A stretch of 64,000 nt of DNA from Gracilibacillus timonensis (lineage in GTDB: Bacteria > Bacillota > Bacilli > Bacillales > Amphibacillaceae). This document shows, in pieces, positions 17,436-24,742 of the stretch (position 1 is the stretch's first letter; each line of letters opens with the position of its first letter). Under the pieces are notes generated by a model that made no database searches, had not been told where the DNA came from, and worked only from the letters and a program-made list of their open reading frames with translations. The DNA lies in NCBI RefSeq assembly GCF_900086715.1, contig NZ_FLKH01000008.1:62001-126000 (forward strand). The letters are read 5' to 3'. Both the position numbers and the translations under genes were made by a program.

Positions 17436-18347
17436 CTATGCAACAGCCTGGTCCCGATATTCCAACGGTGTCAGGCTGTTTAATTTCTCCTGGTAACGTT
17501 CTTCATTATAAAATTGGATATATCGATCAATATCCTCTACTAATTCTTCAAAGCTCTTATATCGTTTTAAATCATAAGATTCACTTTTAAAATGGCCAAA
17601 AAAGCTTTCTACAGGCGCATTATCAATACATTTCCCAACACGGGACATGCTGCGTGTAATCTCGGCTTTTGTTGTCACCAAACGATATTCCCTCGATGTA
17701 TATTGCGAACCCCGATCACTATGCAGTAAAGGCGTGGCACCTGGATTTGCTTCCAGTGCTGCTTTAATGGTTTCCATAACCAGCTCATTATCGTTATAAT
17801 AACCAACCTTATAGGCAACAATCGAACCATCATAAAGGTCTTTAATGACGCTTAAATAAGCTTTATGACTCAGGCTGTATTTTAAATGTGTGATATCCGT
17901 TACCCATTTCTGATTTGGCTTGTCTGCCGTAAATTCCCGGTTCAAAATATTCTCCTCCATGTTGACGTAGCTTGTTTTGGTGGAATATCCATTCGAACGA
18001 CGGATAAATGATTTTAAGCCTAATAAAATCATCAAACGACGAATGCGCTTCAGATTATATCGTTTTCCGTATTTGCGATCAATCACCATTCTGATTCGCC
18101 GATAGCCATAGATTCCTCCGTACTGTTTAAAAATCATTTGGATTTTCTTGATTAGCCATGCATTTTCGTCTTCTTGTTCGCCTGGTATGTGATGCAGCCA
18201 CTTATAATATCCAGAGCGGGACACCTTTAAAATATCGCATAGTAATTGAATCGGCATGCCTGTTTCTTCATGATAGGCATGAATGGCTTCAAATGCCGGG
18301 ACTTGTTTCCTTAATCGTTCGATCCTCTCCTTTCGATTTCCTCTAAC
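17436..18347 (-). CDS. IS3-family transposase OrfB (DDE catalytic part, made by -1 frameshift)
   Basis: The DDE core shows Asp in WVTDITHL, Asp in LHSDRGSQY and Glu in APVESFFGHFKSE, with an N-terminal HTH_21-like segment before them. A separate start at 18257 (MPIQLL) is possible, but the frame is open back to 18347, where the slippery heptamer AAAAAAG (18353-18347) ends. A -1 slip there joins OrfA ..LLKK to VRGNRKERIERL, giving the usual OrfAB transposase. All catalytic residues are present, so the element may be active. Confidence 0.9.
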   Translation of the reverse strand, partial: VRGNRKERIERLRKQVPAFEAIHAYHEETGMPIQLLCDILKVSRSGYYKWLHHIPGEQEDENAWLIKKIQMIFKQYGGIYGYRRIRMVIDRKYGKRYNLKRIRRLMILLGLKSFIRRSNGYSTKTSYVNMEENILNREFTADKPNQKWVTDITHLKYSLSHKAYLSVIKDLYDGSIVAYKVGYYNDNELVMETIKAALEANPGATPLLHSDRGSQYTSREYRLVTTKAEITRSMSRVGKCIDNAPVESFFGHFKSESYDLKRYKSFEELVEDIDRYIQFYNEERYQEKLNSLTPLEYRDQAVA

Positions 18348-19003
18348 TTTTTTAAGAGACCAGCTTCTGCCTCCAAATATTGATTACGGTGTTCTAATTC
18401 CTTAATCCGAAGCTTTAATTTTTCTTCTTCCGTTAGATTTGGCTTAGTTTCTAATGTCTTCCCGCGGCGGTCCTGAAGAGCCTGCTCTCCGTCTTTCTCA
18501 TATTTACGAACCCAGCTATAAACCTGTTGATAGGAAACTTTATACTTCTCCGCTGCTTGATGATAATTGGAATCATTGGCAATCGCATATTGGACAATCT
18601 CTATCCGTTCTTTGAATGTGGTTTTACGTCCTTCGCTCATTTTAACGCTTCCTTTACTAGTGGATTTTATTGCTTTACCACTAGTATAAAGCTTTATCCA
18701 ACGACGTAAAACGGAAGTGGACGAAATATTAAATTGTTCACATGTTACCTTGAGGCTATTTTCTTGTTCAAGATAGAACGCTACAGCCTGTCTTTTTAAT
18801 TCCTCTGGGTACTGTTTCCAATTCCTTGACTCCTTCAATCCATCTATCCCATTACTTTTATATTTACGAACCCATTCTTTCACCGTATTTTCATACATTT
18901 CATATTTTCTTGCGATAGCACTAATCGGTTTCTTTTCTTCCGTCACCTTTTGTACAATCTCCATACGTTCTTCTAGCGTATGTTTGGTTATTCTTTTAGA
19001 CAT
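18311..19003 (-). CDS. IS3-family transposase OrfA (helix-turn-helix part)
   Basis: 230 residues with two helix-turn-helix blocks (about 10-55, ISAIARKYEMYENTVKEWVRKY; and about 130-175, YHQAAEKYKVSYQQVYSWVRKY), then a leucine-zipper-like tail (LRIKELEHRNQYLEAEAGLLKKLEE). This is typical of IS150-group OrfA, which binds the IS ends and limits transposition. The AAAAAAG slippery site sits 36 nt before its stop. Confidence 0.9.
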   Translation of the reverse strand: MSKRITKHTLEERMEIVQKVTEEKKPISAIARKYEMYENTVKEWVRKYKSNGIDGLKESRNWKQYPEELKRQAVAFYLEQENSLKVTCEQFNISSTSVLRRWIKLYTSGKAIKSTSKGSVKMSEGRKTTFKERIEIVQYAIANDSNYHQAAEKYKVSYQQVYSWVRKYEKDGEQALQDRRGKTLETKPNLTEEEKLKLRIKELEHRNQYLEAEAGLLKKLEEIERRGSND

Positions 19004-19095
19004 TAAAAATACTCCCTTCCTAGTAGGAGAGAATTTTTATTATTTCTCTGTCTACTATAAAGGGAGCATATCATCTAAACAAGCTGCCTTTCTAT

Positions 19096-19596
19096 TTATT
19101 GCTTATATTCAAAGATTCCATGGGAGGTAACAAGAAAATCACCATTGATTTCAAGATCACGTCCGTATGAACTGTAATCAAAATAGTATTGTAAACTGGG
19201 ATCTACACCACTAAGCATTCCAGTTTCCTCTATATAATACCGAGCTACATCTTCCATACTTTCACAATCAGAGTAACATTCAATAGCATCTTGATGTTCC
19301 AATAATTCTTCGACGCTATTAAACCAATAACTCTGTATTTCGGAGAGAGCGTCATACAAGGGAGTGCCTTCAATTTCCTGTACCATTTCACATAAACGAT
19401 TGATTTCGGAAATCGGCGTGTACTCATGGATTTCAAACGGCAATTCAAAGTCGTGTATGGCGTATTCTTCATATTCACCGTTTAACCCAATTCGTTCTTT
19501 TACTTCCTCTACATCAATAGGTGGCGTAAACCAAGCACCAACCGTTTCTCCTTCATTATATTTTCCGAGGTTTGCTATATACACTTGCATTTCCAT
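19096..19596 (-). CDS. ardA: ArdA antirestriction protein, copy 2
   Basis: 166 acidic residues. Members of the family mimic DNA and block type I restriction enzymes when the ICE enters a new host. It shares blocks such as PPIDVEEVKERIGLNGEY, SEINRLCEMVQE and the C-terminal GIFEY with the neighbouring copy, roughly 60 percent by eye. AGGAGG precedes the ATG. It corresponds to Tn916 Orf18. Its stop is 22 bp from the end of the IS. The pair arose by tandem duplication with its 3' flank. Confidence 0.9.
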   Translation of the reverse strand: MEMQVYIANLGKYNEGETVGAWFTPPIDVEEVKERIGLNGEYEEYAIHDFELPFEIHEYTPISEINRLCEMVQEIEGTPLYDALSEIQSYWFNSVEELLEHQDAIECYSDCESMEDVARYYIEETGMLSGVDPSLQYYFDYSSYGRDLEINGDFLVTSHGIFEYKQ

Positions 19597-19617
19597 GTTT
19601 TAAAGCCTCCTAACAAA

Positions 19618-19646
19618 AGAAAAACAGCCTGTTAGTACAAGCTGCT
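19618..19646. terminator. Hairpin behind ardA copy 1 (intact partner of the IS-split one)
   Basis: AAACAGCCTGTTAGTACAAGCTGCTTTT can fold into a small stem and matches the sequence recovered by removing the IS and one TCT repeat behind copy 2 (AAAGCAGCCTGTGT..AAACAAGCTGCCTTT). This supports duplication of gene plus flank. Confidence 0.45.
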
Positions 19647-19653
19647 TTTCCAT

Positions 19654-20163
19654 TTATTTTAGATATTCAAATATACCATTGGCAGTCACAAGAAAATTGC
19701 CATGAATCTCAAAATCTCGCCCAATAGCTTGATAATCAATATAGTCTTCAAGATTAAAAGGGACTTCTGCAAATAGACGGGTTATACCTGATTCTTCCAT
19801 CCAAAATTTCGCTATATCTATTAAATCGGTACAATCAGGGTAATAAAGGATTTTATACTGATTTTCAAGTAATTCTTCTAAGCTATTAAACCAATGTTTT
19901 TGTACTTCGGGAAGAGCGTCGTATAAGGGGGAACCTTCCATTTCTTGCACCATTCCGCATAAACGATTGATTTCAGAAACAGGTGTGGATTCGTCTATTT
20001 CAAAGGGTAAATCATAATCAAAAATGGCATATTCTTTGTATTCCCCGTCCAAACCTATACGTTCTTTCATTTCCTCCAAATCAATAGGTGGTTCAAACCA
20101 AGATCCTCTGATTTGATCCTCCTTATATCTATCAAGATTCACAATAAAAACTTGCATTCTCAT
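19654..20163 (-). CDS. ardA: ArdA antirestriction protein, copy 1
   Basis: 169 residues, strongly acidic (many Asp/Glu pairs), with the ArdA signatures PPIDLEEMKERIGLDGEY, DLPFEIDESTPVSEINRL and a C-terminal GNFLVTANGIFEY. It should protect incoming element DNA from type I restriction. It has diverged from copy 2 mainly in the middle (residues 105-150), so the two may target different restriction systems; that is inference. The gene is 57 bp upstream of copy 2. Confidence 0.9.
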   Translation of the reverse strand: MRMQVFIVNLDRYKEDQIRGSWFEPPIDLEEMKERIGLDGEYKEYAIFDYDLPFEIDESTPVSEINRLCGMVQEMEGSPLYDALPEVQKHWFNSLEELLENQYKILYYPDCTDLIDIAKFWMEESGITRLFAEVPFNLEDYIDYQAIGRDFEIHGNFLVTANGIFEYLK

Positions 20164-20328
20164 GGAAATTCACCTCTTTTCTAAAAAAGAATCATAAAAA
20201 AAGCACCAGCAAGGTGTTTACTGGTACATCACATAAACTTATTTATCCCTTCCGCGCTACCGCTTGGATCACCATTTGTCTGCAGAACATAAGGAAAGCA
20301 CTTATCTTCCACAGACAAACGGTACAAT
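20164..20328. other. Structured non-coding region, candidate single-strand origin
   Basis: Between ardA and the TcpD-like gene there is no ORF but there are inverted repeats: ACCATTTGTCTG (20271-20282) pairs with CAGACAAACGGT (20312-20323), and GCACCAGCAAGGTG / TACTGGTAC lie nearby. A single-strand origin downstream of the relaxase would fit what is known for rolling-circle ICEs. Confidence 0.35.
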
Positions 20329-20550
20329 TTAAGCCCCTATTATCCTGTTAAATAGGTTTAATAACACATCTTTTACACCTGAAGCGTTAAAGACTAGTCC
20401 AACAGCAACGAGAGCAATAATCAGAAAACCTATCAATTTGGAAAACTCACGCTTAAATCCTAAATAAATGCCAATCACAACAATAGCCATTAACACTAAG
20501 GATTGTGCGTTGTCCAAAAACCAGTTATAAATATTCTGCCCGAAATTCAT
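20329..20550 (-). CDS. TcpD-like small membrane protein (Tn916 Orf19 position)
   Basis: 73 residues with two hydrophobic helices (about 14-29 and 35-55: LVLMAIVVIGIYLGF and LIGFLIIALVAVGLVF), matching the TcpD family of small conjugation membrane proteins. AGAAAGGAG precedes the ATG. It follows the relaxase gene by 15 bp and is probably translated from the same message. Confidence 0.75.
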   Translation of the reverse strand: MNFGQNIYNWFLDNAQSLVLMAIVVIGIYLGFKREFSKLIGFLIIALVAVGLVFNASGVKDVLLNLFNRIIGA

Positions 20551-20565
20551 TTGACTGTCTCCTTT

Positions 20566-21777
20566 CTATTTTTCATCATTTTTAGTGGACGGAAGGCGAA
20601 TCGCTTTCTCTACAGGAACAGTTTGTTGCAAAAGTATCTTTTGATGACGGTCCGATAACTCTGCTTGTGCTAACATATCTTTGATGACAGTGGTTTGATT
20701 GATTTCATCCACTTCTGTTGCTAACTTCCAAGTAGGAGCAACCTGATGAGCTAACCATCTCAACGTTTTATCAAATGTGTACGGTTCTGGTTTTGTCGTT
20801 AAAGAAATTTTTCGATTCACACCTAAATCCAAAAAGCGTTGCCAATCTGCATTCATTTTCCAACTGCTCCGCCGTTTTTTCTCATCCTTATCTACAAAAC
20901 GAATGTAACGGTTAATGATGGAGAAGGCGGTTTTTCCTGCGTCCTCATAAGTCATTAAGTCAACAATCGCATGGTAGGCTCGATCATTTTTAAGTCGAAT
21001 TTCAAAACGATTTTTCACCTCGGTGTCCTCGATAGACGTACCAAATTTCACATACTGCTCATAATCTTTTTCATAGATACTAAAATATACGTCGCTTTTT
21101 AACGAACCGATATATAAGGTATGACCCATGTCAGGTTTATCTTCTGCATGAACTAGTTCACCCGAACGATAGCTTTTAAAATTGCGAAATACCGTGACAC
21201 ATTCTTCATTTCTGCATTTTTGAGTGAGAAAGGGGATATCCAAAATTCCTGTCTTATCATTAATGGCAAGGTCAATTCGCTTAAAGACACCACCCACACG
21301 AAACACTTCCATAAAAAAATCAAACCATGTGCGTTGTTGGGCTAAAAGGAAATTTTCAAATTGACGACAACCTTTCCCTTTTAGTTCAAGCAGACATCCT
21401 TTGTCCTCGTCAGGAGATACCATTACCACAATATCTCCATAGACATATTGCTCAAAGTACGAGTAAAAAGCAAAATCTTCATGAAGCATATAACTCTTTT
21501 TTAACTGCAAAATATCTTCAATCACTGGTGTAGGATTCGTTGTTAAAAATCGAATTCGCACATAGTCAAATAATATCTCCAAAGGTGCTTCTGGGTTAAA
21601 CTGTTCTAAAATATCAAACAAAGTAGTTTGAATAGCTTCTGAAGGTGTCACTTTTCCTGTCTCAATTTCACTTAGATATTGTCTTGAAATCCCAACGTGT
21701 ATCGCCAATTTATTTTGGGATACGCCATATTCCAATCTCTTTTCTCTTAATACGTGATACCAAGGCATTTGATACAC
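20566..21777 (-). CDS. mobT: MobT/NicK-type relaxase (Tn916 Orf20)
   Basis: About 403 residues. An N-terminal XRE-type helix-turn-helix (about 8-60, VSQNKLAIHVGISRQYLSEIETGK) is followed by a replication-initiation-factor (Rep_trans) domain (about 75-330, with VFKRIDLAINDK and FEIRLKNDRA). The protein nicks oriT and attaches to the 5' end to start transfer and rolling-circle replication. The GTG at 21777 is chosen because AGGAGG is 7 nt upstream, whereas the ATG two codons earlier nearly touches it. The cognate oriT lies just upstream (21905-22000). Confidence 0.92.
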   Translation of the reverse strand: MYQMPWYHVLREKRLEYGVSQNKLAIHVGISRQYLSEIETGKVTPSEAIQTTLFDILEQFNPEAPLEILFDYVRIRFLTTNPTPVIEDILQLKKSYMLHEDFAFYSYFEQYVYGDIVVMVSPDEDKGCLLELKGKGCRQFENFLLAQQRTWFDFFMEVFRVGGVFKRIDLAINDKTGILDIPFLTQKCRNEECVTVFRNFKSYRSGELVHAEDKPDMGHTLYIGSLKSDVYFSIYEKDYEQYVKFGTSIEDTEVKNRFEIRLKNDRAYHAIVDLMTYEDAGKTAFSIINRYIRFVDKDEKKRRSSWKMNADWQRFLDLGVNRKISLTTKPEPYTFDKTLRWLAHQVAPTWKLATEVDEINQTTVIKDMLAQAELSDRHQKILLQQTVPVEKAIRLPSTKNDEK

Positions 21778-21799
21778 TTGCATTCCTCCTAACTAAAAA

Positions 21800-21835
21800 A
21801 AAGATGTCAACTTTGACTTAAAAGCTGACATCTTT
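21800..21835. terminator. Hairpin between oriT and mobT
   Basis: AAAGATGTCA (21800-21809) and TGACATCTTT (21826-21835) are perfect inverted repeats with a 16-nt loop, followed on the minus side by an A/T-rich run. It may end read-through from tcpA or help shape oriT. Confidence 0.5.
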
Positions 21836-21904
21836 GTGATATATCCCTAACCGTTGTGCCATCAGGCTTTATTGGCTTTTGGAACAGTTTTCAATTGTTT
21901 TTCT

Positions 21905-22000
21905 ACCCCCCTGTTAGATAAGGGGGGTTAAAGCGTGGCTGTCGCCACGCAGGCTTAACCCAGCACAGCGCCTTTCGCTTCGCACGGCGCCGCACTGGGC
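21905..22000. other. oriT: Origin of transfer (oriT)
   Basis: Lies between tcpA and mobT, as oriT does in Tn916. It contains ACCCCCCTGTTAGATAAGG followed by GGGGT, a C-run/AACAG/G-run core like the nick regions of ICEBs1 and Tn916. Beside it are a perfect stem GCGTGGC-TGTC-GCCACGC (21933-21950), outer arms GTTAA/TTAAC, and a compound hairpin CCCAG..GCGCC (21959-21972) with GGCGC..CTGGG (21986-21999). The block is GC-rich in an AT-rich element. Confidence 0.8.
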
Positions 22001-22005
22001 AGCCT

Positions 22006-23343
22006 TTAGTTTGTGAGTTTACCTATTTCTTTTAGGAAGTCATGTCCTTTAGGGACAAATGCTGTGTAAAATTCAGAGATCACATTATCTCCTTTATCTA
22101 CATAGCCGCGTCCTTTGATTTGTTTAAGAAAAAATTGCTTTTGCACATCTGACCCAAAAAGCATTCCGTACCCCAGTTCTGATATACGCCCTAAACCTAC
22201 CCTGAAATTAAATTGGTCACGAATCCCATCCCCAAGGTATTTTGCGTCTGGTCTTTGACAAGCAAGAATTAAGAAGAAGCCTGACTGCCTACCCAACATA
22301 ACAATCTGTTTCAGTTTACTCATGACTTTGACGCTTTCTTTCCCGACCATTTCCATAAATGAGGTGTACTCGTCAAAGATTAAAAAACGGGCTGGCAAGC
22401 CTAAATAGGCATAGTTTTCACCAGTCTTATAATTTGGCATTTGCTTCATTTCTTCGTTCCGTTTCATCATGTCTTCATAGAACTGATCAATACAAGCTGT
22501 CATATCTTCCTTTTTGTAGTACACGTCAGGCATAACGGTAGCTAAGTCTGCCAAATCAGCATTTTTAGGATCTAGGATATATAGTTTTGCGTCTGTTTTG
22601 AGTAGAGCTTCAATCAGTGTCAGAATAAAATAGCTTTTTCCGCCACCTGTACCGCCAGCGATCAACATATGCGGTAACTTATCATACTCCCAATAAAAAG
22701 ACTCCATTAATTTTAAACTTCCATCCTGTGCGATAACCTCATCAATGGAAATGCGGTTCGCAATCATATCATAGAAAAGCGTGTACTCCACGTAGGAATC
22801 ACGTAATTCCTTCGATACCAATTCACAATACAAACCGCTTTCCAGTTTGGTTTCTAAATTTAATAATGGTTCTTGAAACTTGCCAAGTGTAATCTCTACT
22901 TGAATGTAAAACAAACCCTTTTCAAACCGATAATAGATTTTCGGAAAATGACTGATTTTCTCCTTTGATTTATTAGATGGGATATCCTTAAAGAAGCTCT
23001 CTTGCGTGACTTGTTTTGTTTCGTACCAGCTGTTTTCTAAAACCATTTTAGCAAGTTTTTGACGATGAATAAGCTGTTTGAAGTGGTTATAGCAATAACG
23101 ATAATAAACAAAAGCACAAGCTGCCGTTAAAACGAGACTAATACACAACGCCACTAATCCATACTTGCTAATAAAATGTGCTTGTAGTTCTTCAAGTTCC
23201 CATGTTGTAGACAATAAAAAAGATAAGTGAAAAGGGAGGAAGAATAGAAGCCATATACCAACCAGCGATATAAACACAAATTGAAAAACGAGAGAAGCGT
23301 CTTTTTCTCTAATACGTTTCCCTCGTTTTTTGAAAGGTTTCAT
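22006..23343 (-). CDS. Coupling ATPase TcpA (FtsK/SpoIIIE type; Tn916 Orf21)
   Basis: 445 residues. Two N-terminal membrane segments (about 22-44 and 62-84) precede an FtsK/HerA motor domain with Walker A GGTGGGKSYFIL (about 235) and Walker B RFLIFDEYTSF, then ILACQRPDAKYLG. It links the relaxase-DNA complex to the secretion channel and pumps the strand out. Its ATG is 2 bp after the second DUF961 gene, and oriT follows the stop at once. Motifs and length fit functional Tn916 Orf21. Confidence 0.92.
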   Translation of the reverse strand: MKPFKKRGKRIREKDASLVFQFVFISLVGIWLLFFLPFHLSFLLSTTWELEELQAHFISKYGLVALCISLVLTAACAFVYYRYCYNHFKQLIHRQKLAKMVLENSWYETKQVTQESFFKDIPSNKSKEKISHFPKIYYRFEKGLFYIQVEITLGKFQEPLLNLETKLESGLYCELVSKELRDSYVEYTLFYDMIANRISIDEVIAQDGSLKLMESFYWEYDKLPHMLIAGGTGGGKSYFILTLIEALLKTDAKLYILDPKNADLADLATVMPDVYYKKEDMTACIDQFYEDMMKRNEEMKQMPNYKTGENYAYLGLPARFLIFDEYTSFMEMVGKESVKVMSKLKQIVMLGRQSGFFLILACQRPDAKYLGDGIRDQFNFRVGLGRISELGYGMLFGSDVQKQFFLKQIKGRGYVDKGDNVISEFYTAFVPKGHDFLKEIGKLTN

Positions 23344-23345
23344 TC

Positions 23346-23729
23346 TTATTTATCCTTATTAGGTGGTGTTTTTGATGGTTTTTCTCCAATAGTTGAAGTT
23401 GCTTTTCCTTTTAACACGATGTCATCGGCTTTTATATACCAATCGACATCCGCACCACGAAAGGTAGCATTGGCGACCGTATCCGCAATAGGGTTCATAA
23501 TTTCTACTTCTGCATTATAATCAAACTCTTTTAATGGAACAGAAGCAGGAAGACTTACTTGTATCATGCGTCCTTGTTCCCTGGACTTTAAATCATACGT
23601 GCGTTCCTTTACCTCTGTAGAAACAGTACCATCTTCATTTTGAAGGAACACTTCGCGTCGTAAAGCAGAAAATTTCAATACCCCAAATGTTTTTTCCTTA
23701 TCAATCACAATTCCTTGTGCTAATCTCAT
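23346..23729 (-). CDS. DUF961 (YdcP-family) ICE protein, Tn916 Orf22-like
   Basis: 127 residues with the YdcP/DUF961 fold signature (KTFGVLKF, then TYDLKSREQGRMIQVSLP and a C-terminal ADDIVLKG). Proteins of this family open the transfer operon of Tn916 and ICEBs1; helicase-processivity functions have been reported for the ICEBs1 relative HelP. A Pro/Lys-rich tail ends the protein. AAGGAGG precedes the ATG. It is the second of two paralogues, 29 bp after the first. Confidence 0.85.
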   Translation of the reverse strand: MRLAQGIVIDKEKTFGVLKFSALRREVFLQNEDGTVSTEVKERTYDLKSREQGRMIQVSLPASVPLKEFDYNAEVEIMNPIADTVANATFRGADVDWYIKADDIVLKGKATSTIGEKPSKTPPNKDK

Positions 23730-23758
23730 GTGATATTCCTCCTTATATGTTGACTATG

Positions 23759-24073
23759 TTATGCTTTGACGATGTTGTCAGCATGTAGTATATAATTTGT
23801 AAAACCACGATCACCGATTTTATAGCCTTCTGCGGTAATACGTGCATTCACCAGTTTTACTTTGTCCTCATGTTCAAAGAATTTTTCCCCAGCTTCATTC
23901 GGGAGAACAACCTCAATATCATCTGCCCGTTGAATATCGGAATACAGATTATAACTGCGGGATAATGTTGTCATACGTCCATTAATCCGTCGTTGTTCTA
24001 CTTTTCCTTCTCCTGCATATTCTAAGTTTCCAAATGTTTTCTCCATATTTGGGATGACATATTTTAGTTCCAT
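23759..24073 (-). CDS. DUF961 (YdcP-family) ICE protein, Tn916 Orf23-like
   Basis: 104 residues; MELKYVIPNMEKTFGNLEY begins the domain and YKIGDRGFTNYILHADNIVKA ends it. First full-size gene of the transfer operon. A decayed relative lies at 2727-3019, 21 kb to the left in the same orientation. A leader peptide ORF (24107-24163) precedes it, so expression may depend on translation of that leader. AGAGGTC is the ribosome site. Confidence 0.85.
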   Translation of the reverse strand: MELKYVIPNMEKTFGNLEYAGEGKVEQRRINGRMTTLSRSYNLYSDIQRADDIEVVLPNEAGEKFFEHEDKVKLVNARITAEGYKIGDRGFTNYILHADNIVKA

Positions 24074-24106
24074 AATAATGACCTCTTTTCTTTATTATTT
24101 TATTTC

Positions 24107-24163
24107 TTAAATACATAACAAAAACGATAAAAGCGGAGGAGAACGTGAATAATAAATAATCAT
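24107..24163 (-). CDS. Leader peptide upstream of the transfer operon
   Basis: 18 codons (MIIYYSRSPPLLSFLLCI) with a strong AGGAGG 9 nt before the ATG, ending 33 bp before the DUF961 start. The relic copy at 3066-3113 keeps a similar peptide with its own ribosome site, so the ORF is probably selected. A role in translational or transcriptional attenuation is inferred. The rest of 24074-24266 shows no gene. Confidence 0.5.
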   Translation of the reverse strand: MIIYYSRSPPLLSFLLCI

Positions 24164-24266
24164 ATCAAATGACCTCCTGTCACTTCATTTTCTTAACCAA
24201 ATACTTGTTCTCTGTATTCTTTTTATACAGAAAGAATTCTATAAAAGAATCTTTAAGCTACATAAA

Positions 24267-24446
24267 TTAACTATCTTGAAGCATTTCTTTATATTTTTGA
24301 ATATCTATTGTGTCTTCTAAATCGCAAAGACGGCTATCCAATCCTCTTTGCACATCTTCTTCTGAATGACCTGCTGCTCTTAAATCCTTTTCTATTTCTG
24401 CCTTTACATTATCATCAAGTACACAAATAAAAGTTGTGATATTCAT
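24267..24446 (-). CDS. Small ICE-associated hypothetical protein
   Basis: 59 residues from the ATG at 24446, which has AAAGGAG 8 nt upstream. Earlier in-frame starts would overlap the preceding gene. It is acidic and helical (VKAEIEKDLRAAGHSEEDVQRGLDSRL). Similar small proteins are common at the right end of Tn916-like elements, but I know no function. It follows the 64-residue ORF by 19 bp. Confidence 0.6.
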   Translation of the reverse strand: MNITTFICVLDDNVKAEIEKDLRAAGHSEEDVQRGLDSRLCDLEDTIDIQKYKEMLQDS

Positions 24447-24465
24447 AATCATTCTCCTTTTATAA

Positions 24466-24660
24466 TTAAAAACGATAATCAACACGTCCGTATATTACAC
24501 ACCAAAAAACAATCATGGATTCCCCTTTTTTATCACGCACTAATTTTCCATGAAGAAAAAACGGATACTCTTCAATCTCAACCTCATTCAGCACAAAATG
24601 GTCATCAATCCATTCCATGACCTTATCTTCGTATATTTCTTCCTCTTTCAAAGACATCAT
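24466..24660 (-). CDS. Small hypothetical protein
   Basis: 64 residues, acidic at the N-terminus (LKEEEIYEDKVMEWIDDHF) and beta-like after that (FFLHGKLVRDKKGESMIVFWCVIYGRVDYRF). AAGGAG lies 7 nt before the ATG. Not recognised. It sits between the methyltransferase and the transfer operon and is probably co-transcribed with the next small gene. Real by ribosome site and spacing; function unknown. Confidence 0.6.
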   Translation of the reverse strand: MMSLKEEEIYEDKVMEWIDDHFVLNEVEIEEYPFFLHGKLVRDKKGESMIVFWCVIYGRVDYRF

Positions 24661-24742
24661 GTTCCTTCTCCTTTCCTGCGTCTTTATCCATTAAAAAAGC
24701 ATGTCAGATGACCATAATCCAACAAGCTAAGAAATTAATTAT

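Larger units (their letters stand above)
17394..19073 (-). mobile_element. IS3-family insertion sequence (IS150-like), 1,680 bp
   Basis: The ends are imperfect inverted repeats: TGAACTGTGCCCC..AGTAGACAG on the left and the complement of TGATATGCTCCC..AGTAGACAG on the right (18 of 26 positions match). They are flanked by a 3-bp direct repeat TCT (17391-17393 and 19074-19076). Inside are orfA and orfB joined by a -1 slippery site. It inserted just downstream of ardA, splitting a hairpin that is intact behind the other ardA copy. Confidence 0.9.
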
